A DNA stretch of 64,000 bases. Origin: Alnus glutinosa. Lineage: Eukaryota; Streptophyta; Magnoliopsida; Fagales; Betulaceae. The DNA is taken from positions 27,413,616-27,477,615 of the forward strand of contig NC_084894.1 in the NCBI RefSeq assembly GCF_958979055.1. The letters are read 5' to 3'. Position numbers and translations under genes: made by a program. A model generated the notes under the pieces. It did not search any database, was not told the DNA's origin, and saw only the letters and a list, made by a program, of their open reading frames with translations. Positions 10,833-21,687 of this stretch are shown here, one piece after another (the first letter of the stretch is position 1; every line of letters starts with the position of its first letter).

Positions 10833-12179
10833 CATAGATTAATACAGCTAATATTCCTTAACGTGAACATCTGACAGTAATAGCTAGGTCCCCTTATTCA
10901 TGTTAATTTCTTAGTTTATGGTTTCTATATGGTTATAGAGGAAGTGTGCTTTCTTTCCATTCTTGCATATCAAAATCAAGGAATTAAGACATATCTGCAA
11001 AGTGATCCTATTCGTATATATTTCTCTTTTCAACAAAGTGAAATCTATCATATTAATTAATATATGCTCCTACAAGTATTCGGGTAGCTCAAGACTCGCC
11101 TATTCGGATTGTTTGAGCAAATCGAGCTTAAAAATGCCTTAACATGGACGGTTCTGTAATAAGATAATTTTATTGTACAGGATTTTATTCTTATTTTGAA
11201 ACAAAATGAGTGATATATATATATGTGTGTACGTAGGAGCAGTTAATTGTCGAGTTGCCTTTGTCTTCTTTATGTATAACCTCGAACAGAAATTAATGAC
11301 TATAAGCGCAAGGGTATAGTTATATCCTAGAAGCTTTGCTCAAGAGATATTGATCACAAATTCACAATCGTACGTTGCAATTGATCATACAATTTCATTT
11401 TCTTACCTATTTTTAGCCCAAACATTTCTCTTTTGTGTTTTTTGAAATTTCCAATCGTTGCTTCGTACGTGTCAACTATATATATTTGTTAAAGTACTAA
11501 TTGAATTATTAAATTTAATATTTTTTATCGGCTTAAATTTATCATTTAACATGGTATTAGAACAGAGTTCTTGAGTTCAAATACTATATTAGTATCAGCT
11601 TAAATATTAATTAAATTTATTATTTTTTATCAACTCAAACTTTTTGGATAATTGATGTTTCAACAACCGGCCTCTTTCGCACTAGCGTTAGTCATTTGGC
11701 TTCTTTTTCTTTTTTTTTTTTTAATTTCTTTTTTACAGAAAATTTAATTTTAGTTTGCAATCATCTTCTCGCTGGCCATTTGGTACCTACTCATCCTATT
11801 TTCAATTGTTGTAACCTTAATCACTTTTGCCTTTAGCGCAGTGTTATTTTTTCTTCTATGGTCAAATCCTAAAATTTTATCGTTTTCAAGCTCTGTGTGT
11901 GGGGGTTCAAATCCCTAGCATTTAATTGCTGCCTGGATTCGAATAATAAATGTAAGAAAACTCTCATGAAATCCACATGCTCGAGTAGGTTTTAGGTGAT
12001 TCGGGCAACAAATGTGAAAGATCGAGCTCTCATGGAACCCACCTGCTCGAGCAGGTCTCGAACTTGAGAGTTCTTTCACATTTGATATTGTTAGAATTGC
12101 TAGCAAAATTGATGGGAATCTCTATCTGTGTGCGGAGGCTTGCGTGTGTGAATAAACGAAAATGCTACGTTTTTTGCAG
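10833..12179. other. Spacer or long intron between bZIP gene 2 and the extra last exon
   Basis: AT-rich DNA with no basic-region exon. At about 11960-12060 two related 30-base blocks (ctcatgaaatccacatgctc and ctcatggaacccacctgctc) lie near a tgtgaaagatcgagct / gttctttcaca inverted pair. Just before 12180 the sequence (a ctgtgtgcggaggcttgcgtgtgtg block and an aacgaaaa block) resembles intron 4 of bZIP gene 2, suggesting one duplicated segment. Confidence 0.45.
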
Positions 12180-12473
12180 CCCTGATTAGTACCGGAGATA
12201 ACACAGCACAAGTGCATAGGCTGAACCAACTACATCTGAGAAAACAACAAGCACAACAAAAGCAAGGACAGGCCTGGATGCCAAGTTGGCCGGGAACTTG
12301 CACTGGGGCAGATGGTGAACCCAAGCTTAAACCAATCTGGGACGCAGCAGAAAGTGAACAACATTAACTCAAACCTGGGCGGGATAGACAAGATGCTGAA
12401 CTACAACTCCGATCCTCGAACCCAGATACAGCTCCCAATTGCTTCGTTTGAACCTTTAAAAATACATATATAG
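12180..12473 (+). pseudogene. Duplicated bZIP last exon (alternative exon or relic)
   Basis: After a TTTTTTGCAG acceptor the sequence reads, in phase with exon 4 of bZIP gene 2, ALISTGDNTAQVHRLNQLHL and continues to a TAA at 12365-12367. It parallels exon 5 of that gene (AEIEENKAEVSRLRRLHLNQ). About 100 bases in, similarity moves to another frame: GQMVNPSLNQSG there matches EQMANPNINQSR, and a following GGIDKMLNYNS resembles the tail of bZIP gene 1 (GGGESVDYFNS). That frame runs to a TAG at 12471-12473. So it is a copy of the last exon with at least one frameshift. Spliced to exon 4 it would give a 277-residue isoform with a new tail. Whether it is used cannot be told from DNA. Confidence 0.65.
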
Positions 12474-13532
12474 TCTTCTTGTCTGCTCTTGATCAATATT
12501 GGATGTCCTCCTTCTCTTTTTGTTTGTCAAGATTGCATGTTGTGCTATGATTTTTTTACGTCGTCGATCAAGTTGACTATATGTGTTTATGTATAAGATT
12601 TATGGAAAACCGCAGTATTAAATTCTTTAAGGATGGTGATTAAGGGTACTAATTAAATTGTTAAATTATCACTTATTTCCAAACAGAACAGGCTCATTGT
12701 CTAGAAAAATTAGGTGGTCGGTTAAGATATATATATATATATCCCCAATAGCAACAGTATCATTAAGTTACATTTTATATTAAAAAAAGAAAAGAGAAAA
12801 AAAAAAAAAAAATCCTTTTAAGGCTCCAATTATGATAAAGAGGTTAGTCAAGGCCCTACTTATGGTAAAAAAATAATTATAATGAATTGAATAGTAAGAT
12901 ATTGAGACTTTAGAGAGAAAGAAAGAGAAAAATGTAAAGTCACATTAATGGCACCCTTAAGGCAGTAATTAATTAAACTCATAATTTCATCAAAACTTAA
13001 AATAATGTTAAAAATAATGTTCCTTCATTAAAATAATGTTAAAAATAAAGTAAATTTCTTTACGCAAATTAAATTCTATATAAATAGAATTATATATAGC
13101 TCAACACAATATACGCCATACGTTGAAACTAAATGTCTCGTAGCAAAGATGAATTCTACATGTCATTTGGAAAAAAATTATGAGCAAAAGAGCAATAAGA
13201 ACGATTTTTTTAAAAAAAAAAATTAAATATATATATATATATATATATATAAACTAAAAAAATTTAAATTTAAACATAAAAATGGCTCCACTTAAATTTG
13301 TCGCCTTAAACCTCAAAATCTATTGACTCAACCCTAATCTCAAAATATTATGTTGATAGAAAATGGTCAAGTTTAATCATTTAATTAATATTCTAACACT
13401 TCCCTTCACATGTAAGATCAAACTCTCTTTTAAGACCGAAACTATAATCTTGGGGGAGGGGGAGGGGGGTAAAACTTAAAAATAAAAAAGGGCCAGGGTA
13501 AAATTTTAATTTTCAAACGATTGTAAAAGTAT

Positions 13533-13563
<31 letters not shown>

Positions 13564-13877
13564 TGGAGAAAACAGGGTGGCTTGGAAGCCTCCCCCTCCC
13601 CCCAAGCCGCCATACAGTTCCACCCCTGTTCTCCTAAATATTTAATTTAAGTAGGAGGTGAATGACAAAGACTATATAAATAAGATCTTTGCTTTGATAC
13701 TATGTTAAATTCTCACTTTTTGCAAAAGATAAGGGGAAACTTTACTTACCCGCCCTTTCGAACTATCGCGGGTTTGGCAATGTCGCTCTCAAATTATTAA
13801 AAGTAACGATGTGGGTGTTTGATGTTTCAACCCCTTTCATTCTCTCCTACCATTACGGTTTTTTCGTATATAATTAG

Positions 13878-14235
13878 GGAGAATAACTTCACTTATAACT
13901 CATAATCTTTCATCACTTTTGAAAAAGATACCTAAACTTTAAAAAGTGTTAATTTAGGGTATCCATCTTTCAATTTTTATTTTTTTTTTTTATTTTTTTT
14001 TTTCTATCTCAAACTTTCATTATAATTTTTCGTTAAATTCTGTCAAAATTTTAAAAATACCTATTTTTTGGAAAAAAAAAAAGAAAAAAATTCCTATGAT
14101 TTAGGTGTTGGTCAAAATTTAACGGAATTTGCAAAAATACCCATGCCTGAATCTTTGAATTTTTCTTTTTAAAAAAAAAAAATAAATGCAGATATATTTT
14201 GAGAATTTTGATAGGATTTAATGGAAAATTCTAAC
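13878..14235. mobile_element. Imperfect-palindrome MITE, copy C (right end lost)
   Basis: The left arm (cttcacttataactc, aaactttaaaaagtgttaat, ggtatccatctttcaa) matches the family at 4320 and 9968. The right side ends early near aatggaaaattctaac, close to the start of the AT array, so the copy is truncated or interrupted there. Confidence 0.5.
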
Positions 14236-14270
14236 TATGCCTATATAATTATTACGTATATCTTACAAAT

Positions 14271-14387
<117 letters not shown>

Positions 14388-15949
14388 CTGTTAATTTTAT
14401 TAAAATACATGTAAAAATTGTTTATTTTAAAAATAAATATCTGTTTAATAGATTAAATGAGAGCAATTTTTTTTTTTCATAGTTAAAAGTCCATATTTAA
14501 CAGACATGTTTTTTTTTCTATAGTTTCATGTTGGTAACTCGTGTAGGAGCAAATAAAAAGCAAGTATGAGTCAGCTTTGTTCGAGCCATTATCGACGTGT
14601 GGCGGCGGGTCCCTGCCCTGCTCGGTACAGTTGACAGAGTCAGGGTTTGAGAAATGATTGTTGTACAATTTTCGTATAACTTTTACAACTCTAACAACTT
14701 TTTTTTAAAGATCAATCATTGGATCTGTTTTTCTACATATGTGTTATAAATATCCAATTGTTGATCTTAAAAAATGTTGTTAGAGTTTGTTAGTACATTT
14801 TTCGATATGGTGACGTGTCAACTCCTAATTGGTCTTCTGGGGACTAATGTAGGGTTCCACTCCTCCAATATTGATCAACCAAGCAAGGACCTACAAAACA
14901 GCAAAGGTGCGTCAAGGGTTGGCCGGCGGAGCCTCCTCCGACAGTTAAATCAGTGAGAGTTCTTATCAAGATGAATAAGAATGCAATCAACCCCCTTTTA
15001 CCCGCTCTTTTTTTATCTATTTATACTTTCCTTTGAATTAGCTGACATATGAAGGATCCCTCATTTCCCGGAATTGCTGACCACCTCGATATGAGATGCA
15101 TAGTGGTTCGGCGTAGTGCGAACAATGACTAGGCTTGGCACCAAGACTGCCCTTTGGCCAGATCTAACCCTATTGAGTACTTGGGTTACTAAATGCGGGA
15201 GATTCTAATAAATGCTAGAGATTCTATACATAAAATCTCCACATCTGCCGGGGCAGACGATACTCCTGGTCCGACCGCCAGTCTTCGACTATCGAGAATG
15301 CGTGCCCAGTAAGATGATTGATAAACCTTCTCATATATAGAGTCCTGTGTCCAGATTATTATCCATCCGACCATTCCGCTATAACCAACGTGGATCTACT
15401 CGGGTTCAACACAGTCGTAGCCCATTTGTGCTTGGAGAATGATAATTCGATCCCCAACAAATTTGTACAAAAGTTGTAATTATAAACGTATCATATTTCC
15501 CAGGATTTAGGGTACCTCTCATACGGTTTAGCTTTCACTGCTCTTCGATTGGCTTTAGTATCGAAATAGAGCCTGGCCTAGACACCCATTGGCCATTTTA
15601 GGCTTTCAGCTATGTTCAAGCTTAGAGTTTGCTCATTTTTCTAGGCTCCTTGTTTCTCCTTTTAAAGGTTTTCTCTTGAAATGAGAGCTGTGTTGGACTT
15701 TAATTTTGCATGTTTATGAATATATAGATGGCCGAGGTTCCCACTCTCAACACACATAAGTTAAATTGTAGCTACATGCATGAATGTAGTAATGAAGTCT
15801 CGTGGAGAGAGTAGATCTAAGACCATAGTCTCATTACTCATGGCTTAAGGAATTTATACAATTTTGTTTGCATTTTCTATGGCTTAACCTCTTACTAAAC
15901 TAATAGCCCTCCCGCTCCCCCCCCCCCCCCCCCTCCCAAAAAAAAAAAA

Positions 15950-16623
15950 GGATAATTGTACCGTTGGTCCATGTGGTATGCCATAATTATTTTTCACTCC
16001 CTATGGTTTAAAAAGTGCATGAGAGGTCCTTGTGGTTTGCAATAATTACAAATCGATCTCTGACGTCAAATTCTGTTAAAATTTTTAACAGATTCCGTCA
16101 AATACCACGTCACCGCCACGTGTCGCCATCTTATTGGCGACACATGACGCTGACATGCACATCTTAATAAAATAATACAAATTTATTAAAAAATAAATAA
16201 ATAAACTTATTTTTTTAAAAAAAAAAAAAAAAAAAAATGGGGCAAGGGGGTGGCAGCCACCCCCAACCAATGGGAGTGGCCGAGGCCACTGGGGGTGGCG
16301 TGCGGCCACCCCCTTGCCCCATTTTTTTTTTTTTTTTTTTTTTTTTTGTTTTTTTTTTTAAAAATAAGTTTATTTATTTATTTTTTAATAAATTTATATT
16401 ATTTTATTAAGATGTGCATGTCAGCGCCACGTGTCGCCAATAAGATGGCGACACGTAGCGCTGACGTGGTATTTGACGGAATCTGTTAAAAATTTTAACA
16501 GAATTTGACGTCAGGGATCGATTTGTAATTATTGCATACCACAAGGACCTCCCATGCACTTTTTAAACCATAGGGAGTGAAAATAATTATGGCATACCAC
16601 ATGGATCAACGGTGCAATTATCC
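15950..16623. mobile_element. Long-hairpin Mutator-like MITE, copy 1
   Basis: The two ends are inverted copies: left ggataattgtaccgttggtc; right, read in reverse, ggataattgcaccgttgatc. The match continues inward for about 300 bases to a short centre near 16275, so the element is nearly one large palindrome of 674 bp. Nine A residues flank each side, which fits a 9-bp target duplication but is weak inside A-runs. Each arm carries a CACGTG core (16117-16122, 16428-16433). The open frames across it (16085-16309 minus, 16250-16489 plus) are mirror images produced by the palindrome, not genes. Copy 2 at 29574 shows a clear 9-bp duplication, supporting the Mutator-like call. Confidence 0.8.
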
Positions 16624-16795
16624 AAAAAAAAAAAAAAAAAAACTCTCAGAGTAAATTGTTGACTGCAAAAGCGTGCTTCTAAGGAATTTGGATCCCTTAT
16701 AATTGACTGTTTTCGCATTGCACGCAATTCCAATAACTATTGCATATAAGGTAGGTGTGGAGCCCATCTATTTTAGATAGCTCGGTGTTTAGAGT

Positions 16796-18455
16796 TGATA
16801 AGGATAGAAAATCCTTTGTGATAAATGGCTTAATTTGTTTTTCTTAAATTAAGGAATTTATTTATCCTAATTTAAGATATTTGGTTACATTTGAAATTCT
16901 TCGCAATGTGAAGTTTTCTAAATAGTCTTACACAATCAAATAAATTATTATAATATATAGCCTTTGAGGCTTTAACATGTGGATGTAAGAGTTTATGGTC
17001 AAAACATGTAATTTTTGTCTCTCTTTTTCTACTTTCATCTCTTTACTTTGTTATGAAATCTCATACATGTAAGTAACATCGATCGAGTGCCTGATCTTCC
17101 TCATCTCCGACAACTAAAATCAAAAGTCTCATAGATTCGTTCCCATATTTCATTAAAAAAAAAAATCCAAATCTTTTTATCCTGACCCCAATTTTCCTTT
17201 TTTTCAATTACTCTTCCATGAAGAGTGATTGAGAGTCGGAGTGTAACACCTAGGTCCTGTATTGGGAAAAGATAAATAGCTTACATAAAGTGAGTGGTTT
17301 ATAAGAGATAATCATGAGCGCTAAGTCCCACATTTCAGGAAAAGCTTCAAATTGACTAGTCTTTTTGGGGTGATAGCTCAGATGTGGCTAGCGTTTTTCC
17401 TTAGGTCATGTGCTACTGGAGTACCGCATGACGTGGCCCTAACGAAAACGCCAGGGGTTTAAGGGGGAGAGTTTGTAACACTCTAATCTCATATTGGGAA
17501 GAGATGAATAGCTCACATAGAGTAAGTAATTTATAAAGATATGCATGGGGGCTAAGTCTCACATTACCTAGTTACTAGGTGAAACTGAAATTTATAAGGG
17601 ATTCTATGAAATCTGAAATTGACTAGTCCTTTTGGGATAATGGCGCATATGTGGCTAACGATTTTTCCTGAGTCTTTACAAATGGTATCAAAGCCACTTA
17701 GTAACGCCAGGTCATGTGGTACTGAAGCACCACATGACGTGGTCCTGACGAGGACATCAGGGGTTTAAAAGGGAAGTTTGTAACACCCAGGTCCTATATT
17801 GGAAAGAGATAAATAACTCACATAGAGTAAGTGGTTTATAAGAGATAATCATGAGTATTAAGTCCTATATTGTCTAGTTACTATGTGAGACTGGGTTTTA
17901 CAAGAGATTCTTAGAAAAACTTCAAATTAACTAATCATTTTGAGGTGATAGCATAGATGTGGTTATCGTTTTTTCTTAGGTCATTACACGGAATCATTGT
18001 CGGATCGAACACACAATTTACAGCCAGAGCATCATTAATTTTCATCAAGTTCTAGCCATAGTAGCCAATACTGGTTAGAGTTGTCGATGTCCAAGTTCCG
18101 GCCATAGCAGTCAATTTTTCAATTCATGCCATCGTAGCCATTTTTCAGTCATTCAATTGATGTTCAAGATCAACGCTAGCTAACGAATTGCTCATCTTGA
18201 GGGGGTCATGATAATGATAGAAATCCTTTGTGATAAATGGCTTAATTTGCTTACTATAAATTAAAGGATTATTTTATCCCAATTTAAGCGATTTGTTTAC
18301 ATTTGAAATTATTAACAATCAAATAAATCAAGAAAATATTTAGCATATAAGGCTTTCAATTGTGGATATAAGTTTATTGTCGAATCACGTAGTTTTCATG
18401 TCTCTCACACTATACTTTCATTTTTTTTTTTTCACTTTGTTATGAAATTTATTTC
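16796..18455. mobile_element. Small non-autonomous LTR element carrying a nested TRIM
   Basis: Direct repeats of roughly 250-265 bases bound this region: 16796-17062 starting TGATAAGGATAGAAAATCC and 18209-18455 starting TGATAATGATAGAAATCC. Both contain ctttgtgataaatggcttaa and end near actttgttatgaaat. A purine run (gaggggg) just precedes the right repeat, as a polypurine tract would. The element's own interior is only about 390 bases with no coding sequence, the rest being the TRIM at 17242-17988. No clear primer-binding site or target duplication was found, so boundaries are approximate. Confidence 0.6.
17242..17988 (+). mobile_element. TRIM-type LTR retroelement with three LTRs
   Basis: Three related repeats begin TGTAACAC at 17242, 17474 and 17779. 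The second (17474-17680, 207 bp) and third (17779-17988, 210 bp) end in TTACA, giving TG...CA termini. Two bases after the second lies TGGTATCAAAGCC, one mismatch from the usual initiator-Met tRNA primer site. A purine-rich gtttaaaagggaag precedes the third. The first copy has lost its LTR end and primer site by a deletion near 17394. Flanks are CGGAG and CGGAA, a near-perfect 5-bp target duplication. The interior is about 100 bases with no protein, which fits a TRIM with LTR-interior-LTR-interior-LTR order. Confidence 0.75.
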
Positions 18456-19873
18456 TAGAAGGGCCGAATTGCCCAAGATAGGTGGGTCTCACATCCTCTC
18501 TTTATGGGATTGCCCAAATTTACATGCAATTCAAACAATTAATTGCAGAGAATCCCAATCCGCTTTTAACACCGAATAACATCATGGGCTCTCTTCATGT
18601 ATAACAATCTATTACTTACCAAGGCCAGGCTAGGTAGTTACTGATCGATCAGCACATTACTTCAGGCCCAAACCTTGCCATAACACCACCTTGATGATAC
18701 ACTTTATTCCGACCTAAAAAGAAGTGGAAAATAACAAAAAAAAAAATTAAAAATTAAAACCTTTGTTTGACCCTGGCTGGAAGTTCATATGAAATCCAGA
18801 AGAGGTAAGCCCAACCCAACATGCTTTTTATTAATTCATACAGAGACACCGTTTTGTCATTTGTTTATACGCTAATGTTGCTATAATCTCGATCTGTAAA
18901 TGTTTTGACAGGAGGTACTATCAGGTGTGGATCACACCTGGAGTTCAAAGGAAAGCATTTGAAACAGGTTTGTGAGGAACACAACAAAGGCATATACTTG
19001 GTAAGAATGGGACCGGAGAATGTGATGAAGAGATGAAAAAGGGTGAAATGAGAGTAGTAATGGTCAAAGAAAGTTTTTAAAGTAGTGTTAAATCACCACT
19101 TATTTCAAAAAAAAAAAAAAAATTAAAATAAAGAGTAAACTATAAAGTGAAATAAAGAGTAAACTATGGAGTTAAAGTTCAAATTCATGACATCTAATGA
19201 TATCAGGAATATGCTTAGGGCCCGAAGCCTTGGGCCCATTTAATAAAAGGGCCACCCCACAAAAAGGCGATCTACTCTATAAAGAGGCTCATAAGTCATA
19301 ATGTCTAAGAGTGCACTGTGTGACTAACAATCTGTCAATTTCTACTAAAGATCACATCAAAATGTGTCTGACATAAGGAAGATTGAATTAAGTCACAAAA
19401 AGAGGTATGGCCTTTACCACGTACCTAGCTAACACTCCCTTTATTCAACCATAAAAGGGTCCCCTGTCAGCTGCAGACCGGCACCATTCCGATGGTTTTC
19501 TTTTTGTCTTGTAGACACGTTTGTTTGATCCAATTGTCAAAAAATATGCCTTTGCAACCTCTACCCCGATTCTATGTTAAATCATTTTATCTCAAAAGCT
19601 TAATAATTTAAATTAATTATATTTTAACAACCATTAATCGTAATGAGGGGGGGGGGGGACTTTACATTCATAAGCAACATAGAAAGAACTGAAATGTTGA
19701 GCTGAAATTGATAGCTAACATGTTGCATTTGAAAAATGAAATGGATAACATATATGATAAGAAACATTCAACGATACCTGATCATATTTCAGCTGTAACA
19801 ATAACAATCTACGTATCCTCTTGTACAAGTACCAACAGGATCTCACTAGAATTCTCTAATTCATAGAGTCAGA
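18456..19873. other. Spacer downstream of the GARP gene
   Basis: No gene is recognised. Short A and G runs occur (about 19107-19121 and 19648-19659). The segment 18910-19010 is less AT-rich and can be read as RYYQVWITPGVQRKAF, but it has no start, no splice support and no family I know. Confidence 0.4.
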
Positions 19874-20973
19874 TCAAGGGTACTCGCCAATTTCGGATTT
19901 TTTTCCATTATTATCATCTGTCAACCTGCTAAGCTTTGATGGCATGTTGAGATCTATAGAATAGTTTCCCTTCTTTGAAGAAGAAGAACAAGAAAGCGAT
20001 AAAGTACTGCTATCCACTTCTCCCTCAATCCATGATATTCTCTTATCTTCCTCTTGTCTTGATCTTATGCTCAATGACAGACTCAAATCAATTTCATCGT
20101 GCAAAACTTTCCTTTTCCCCACGTTTTGCTCTTCTCCACCGGTTCTCTCCCTTCCTCTTCCATGCAATAATTCAGTATTGAAAGAGGGTTCTATAGGCCT
20201 GGACTTTGTCTGGGTTTTGATAGAATTGTGATTGAACAACCATTGAAATTCTTCCTGGAACTCTTTTAGTTTTCTCTTGCTACTACTTTGTTTAGAGAAG
20301 GCAATGTTAATGTTATTCATGTTGAAAGCCCCAATATTCCTTTTGTTCAAATCGATACCTTCAGAAACCCTTTGATCAGCTACTGACCCATAAAGGGTAT
20401 CTCCTGTTCTAATATTGGTGTTATGATCAGTCACATAAGGCTTGCAGGATATCCAGCTCCCTTGACCATTCCAAGAAAAGTCGCCATATCTTGAGAGAGA
20501 AAGAGAGAAACTCATATAGAAAATTGGTAAATGCACTTAAGCAAGTAATTAAAGATGGTACAAGAAATTTGATCATTGGCGATCAAACTTTTACAAAGAC
20601 CCAAAAGTCGTTGCTAATAATTAAGTGCTTATAAGCGACGACTGTTGCTAGCTAATCGTCACTAATTTTAGAAAAGATTTCATATCAATGACGACAAAAA
20701 GTCGTCACTAAAAAGATCAAAATTCTTGTAGTGAGGTAAAATCGTAGGTATTAATTAACACTACTTACCTGAATTTGGGGCTAACCCTTGGATCAATACT
20801 TTGAAGCATGGAGTACCGTTTCCAAAGGTTTTGGCAATGGTGATCTGTACTTCCCATAAGATCTCCTCTACTGGTTATAACTGTCAATTCATGAAAGATA
20901 ACAGCTGAGTTTCAAATAATAAAAGCATGAGTGAGCAGGAAATAAACCCTAATTTGTAAATTCTAGCTACTTG

Positions 20974-21016
<43 letters not shown>

Positions 21017-21687
21017 CGGTATACCTCGACCCTGATCATCAATCTTCTTGGTTCGATACATCTGCTTGAAACAAAAATGAGACTCCCAATGAATAAAGTG
21101 AATCTCAAACACTGCACATATATACCCAATTTTCTTTTTTCTTTTTTAGAAAATATATGAATTAATACTCATACCCATTAACTGTTTTACCTGTAAATGG
21201 CTTTTGACATGAGCAATGCTAAGGCCCTTGATGTTCATTAGTTGCAAAACCAATTTAGGAGTTGCTCCTACACCAGAAGAAAACAACATAAAAACCATAT
21301 ATACTTGAAGATCTTACATGTATGAGGTACTGCAAGTAATAATATCTTTATGTGTAGAAATTCCCAAAAGCTGAAATGAATTTGCAACAGTACTGTTATC
21401 TGGAAAAAAAAAAAAAAGTGAAAAAAATTGAAGATCTTACTCTCTTGACCCCCTAGTCTCTCTACCGCCTGTACAAAACAAAGATGAAGATCAGGAGTCC
21501 ATCTTAGTCTGGGCACCTTGGATCGTACATATGGCCGCACCCCAGTACTAGAGCTGGCCTTCTTCTCACTCTCCTCAACTATGCTGTTGCTCGAGCTTGC
21601 ACTGTTTTTGCTCTTATAACTTTCATCATCTCCTTCCTCGTCTGAAGATTTCATCTTCAAGCCATCGTTTTCCCCACTTTCCATCAT
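19874..21687 (-). CDS. GARP (G2-like) Myb-type repressor, MOF1/At2g38300-like
   Basis: A 362-residue nuclear factor of the GARP family. Exons on the minus strand: 21687-21441, 21267-21191, 21061-21025, 20880-20769, 20489-19874; all GT-AG, phases closing at the stop 19876-19874. Residues 1-50 are acidic and Ser-rich. The single Myb-like domain spans about 58-112 (KVPRLRWTPDLHLCFVQAVE, then GGQERATPKL, NIKGLSIAHVKSHLQ, MYRTKK). SHLQ rather than SHAY- or SHCL-type ends identifies GARP. The C-terminus has EAR-type repression motifs: DLSLSLSI at 292-299, TLSLS at 320-324 and IDLNMPSKL at 336-344. These usually recruit TOPLESS, so a repressor role is inferred. Rice MOF1 and At2g38300 are the relatives I recall; the orthologue is not certain. 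Intron 4 contains a CACTA-type MITE. Confidence 0.87.
20557..20733. mobile_element. CACTA-type MITE in intron 4 of the GARP gene
   Basis: The right end, read in reverse, is CACTACAAGAATTTTGATC, the typical terminus of plant CACTA MITEs. The left end is a degraded match (ggtacaagaaatttgatc). Inside are repeated gacgact / gtcgtcacta / cgtcactaa units typical of subterminal repeats of this group. About 177 bp; no coding capacity. Confidence 0.7.
20978..21015. repeat. TA microsatellite in intron 3 of the GARP gene
   Basis: A (TA)n run with one interruption (tatttata) within the intron just after the 37-nt exon 3. Confidence 0.85.

Noticed and set aside
11895..11915. gggttcaaatccc motif resembling a tRNA T-arm or box B
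   Set aside because: No box A, acceptor stem or anticodon arm can be built around it.
15015..15465. GC-richer block as a possible gene or gag fragment
   Set aside because: No frame longer than about 60 codons and no domain motif; kept only as an unclassified old repeat.
16085..16489. Two similar open frames with Phe runs on opposite strands
   Set aside because: They are mirror products of the palindromic MITE and its T/A tracts.
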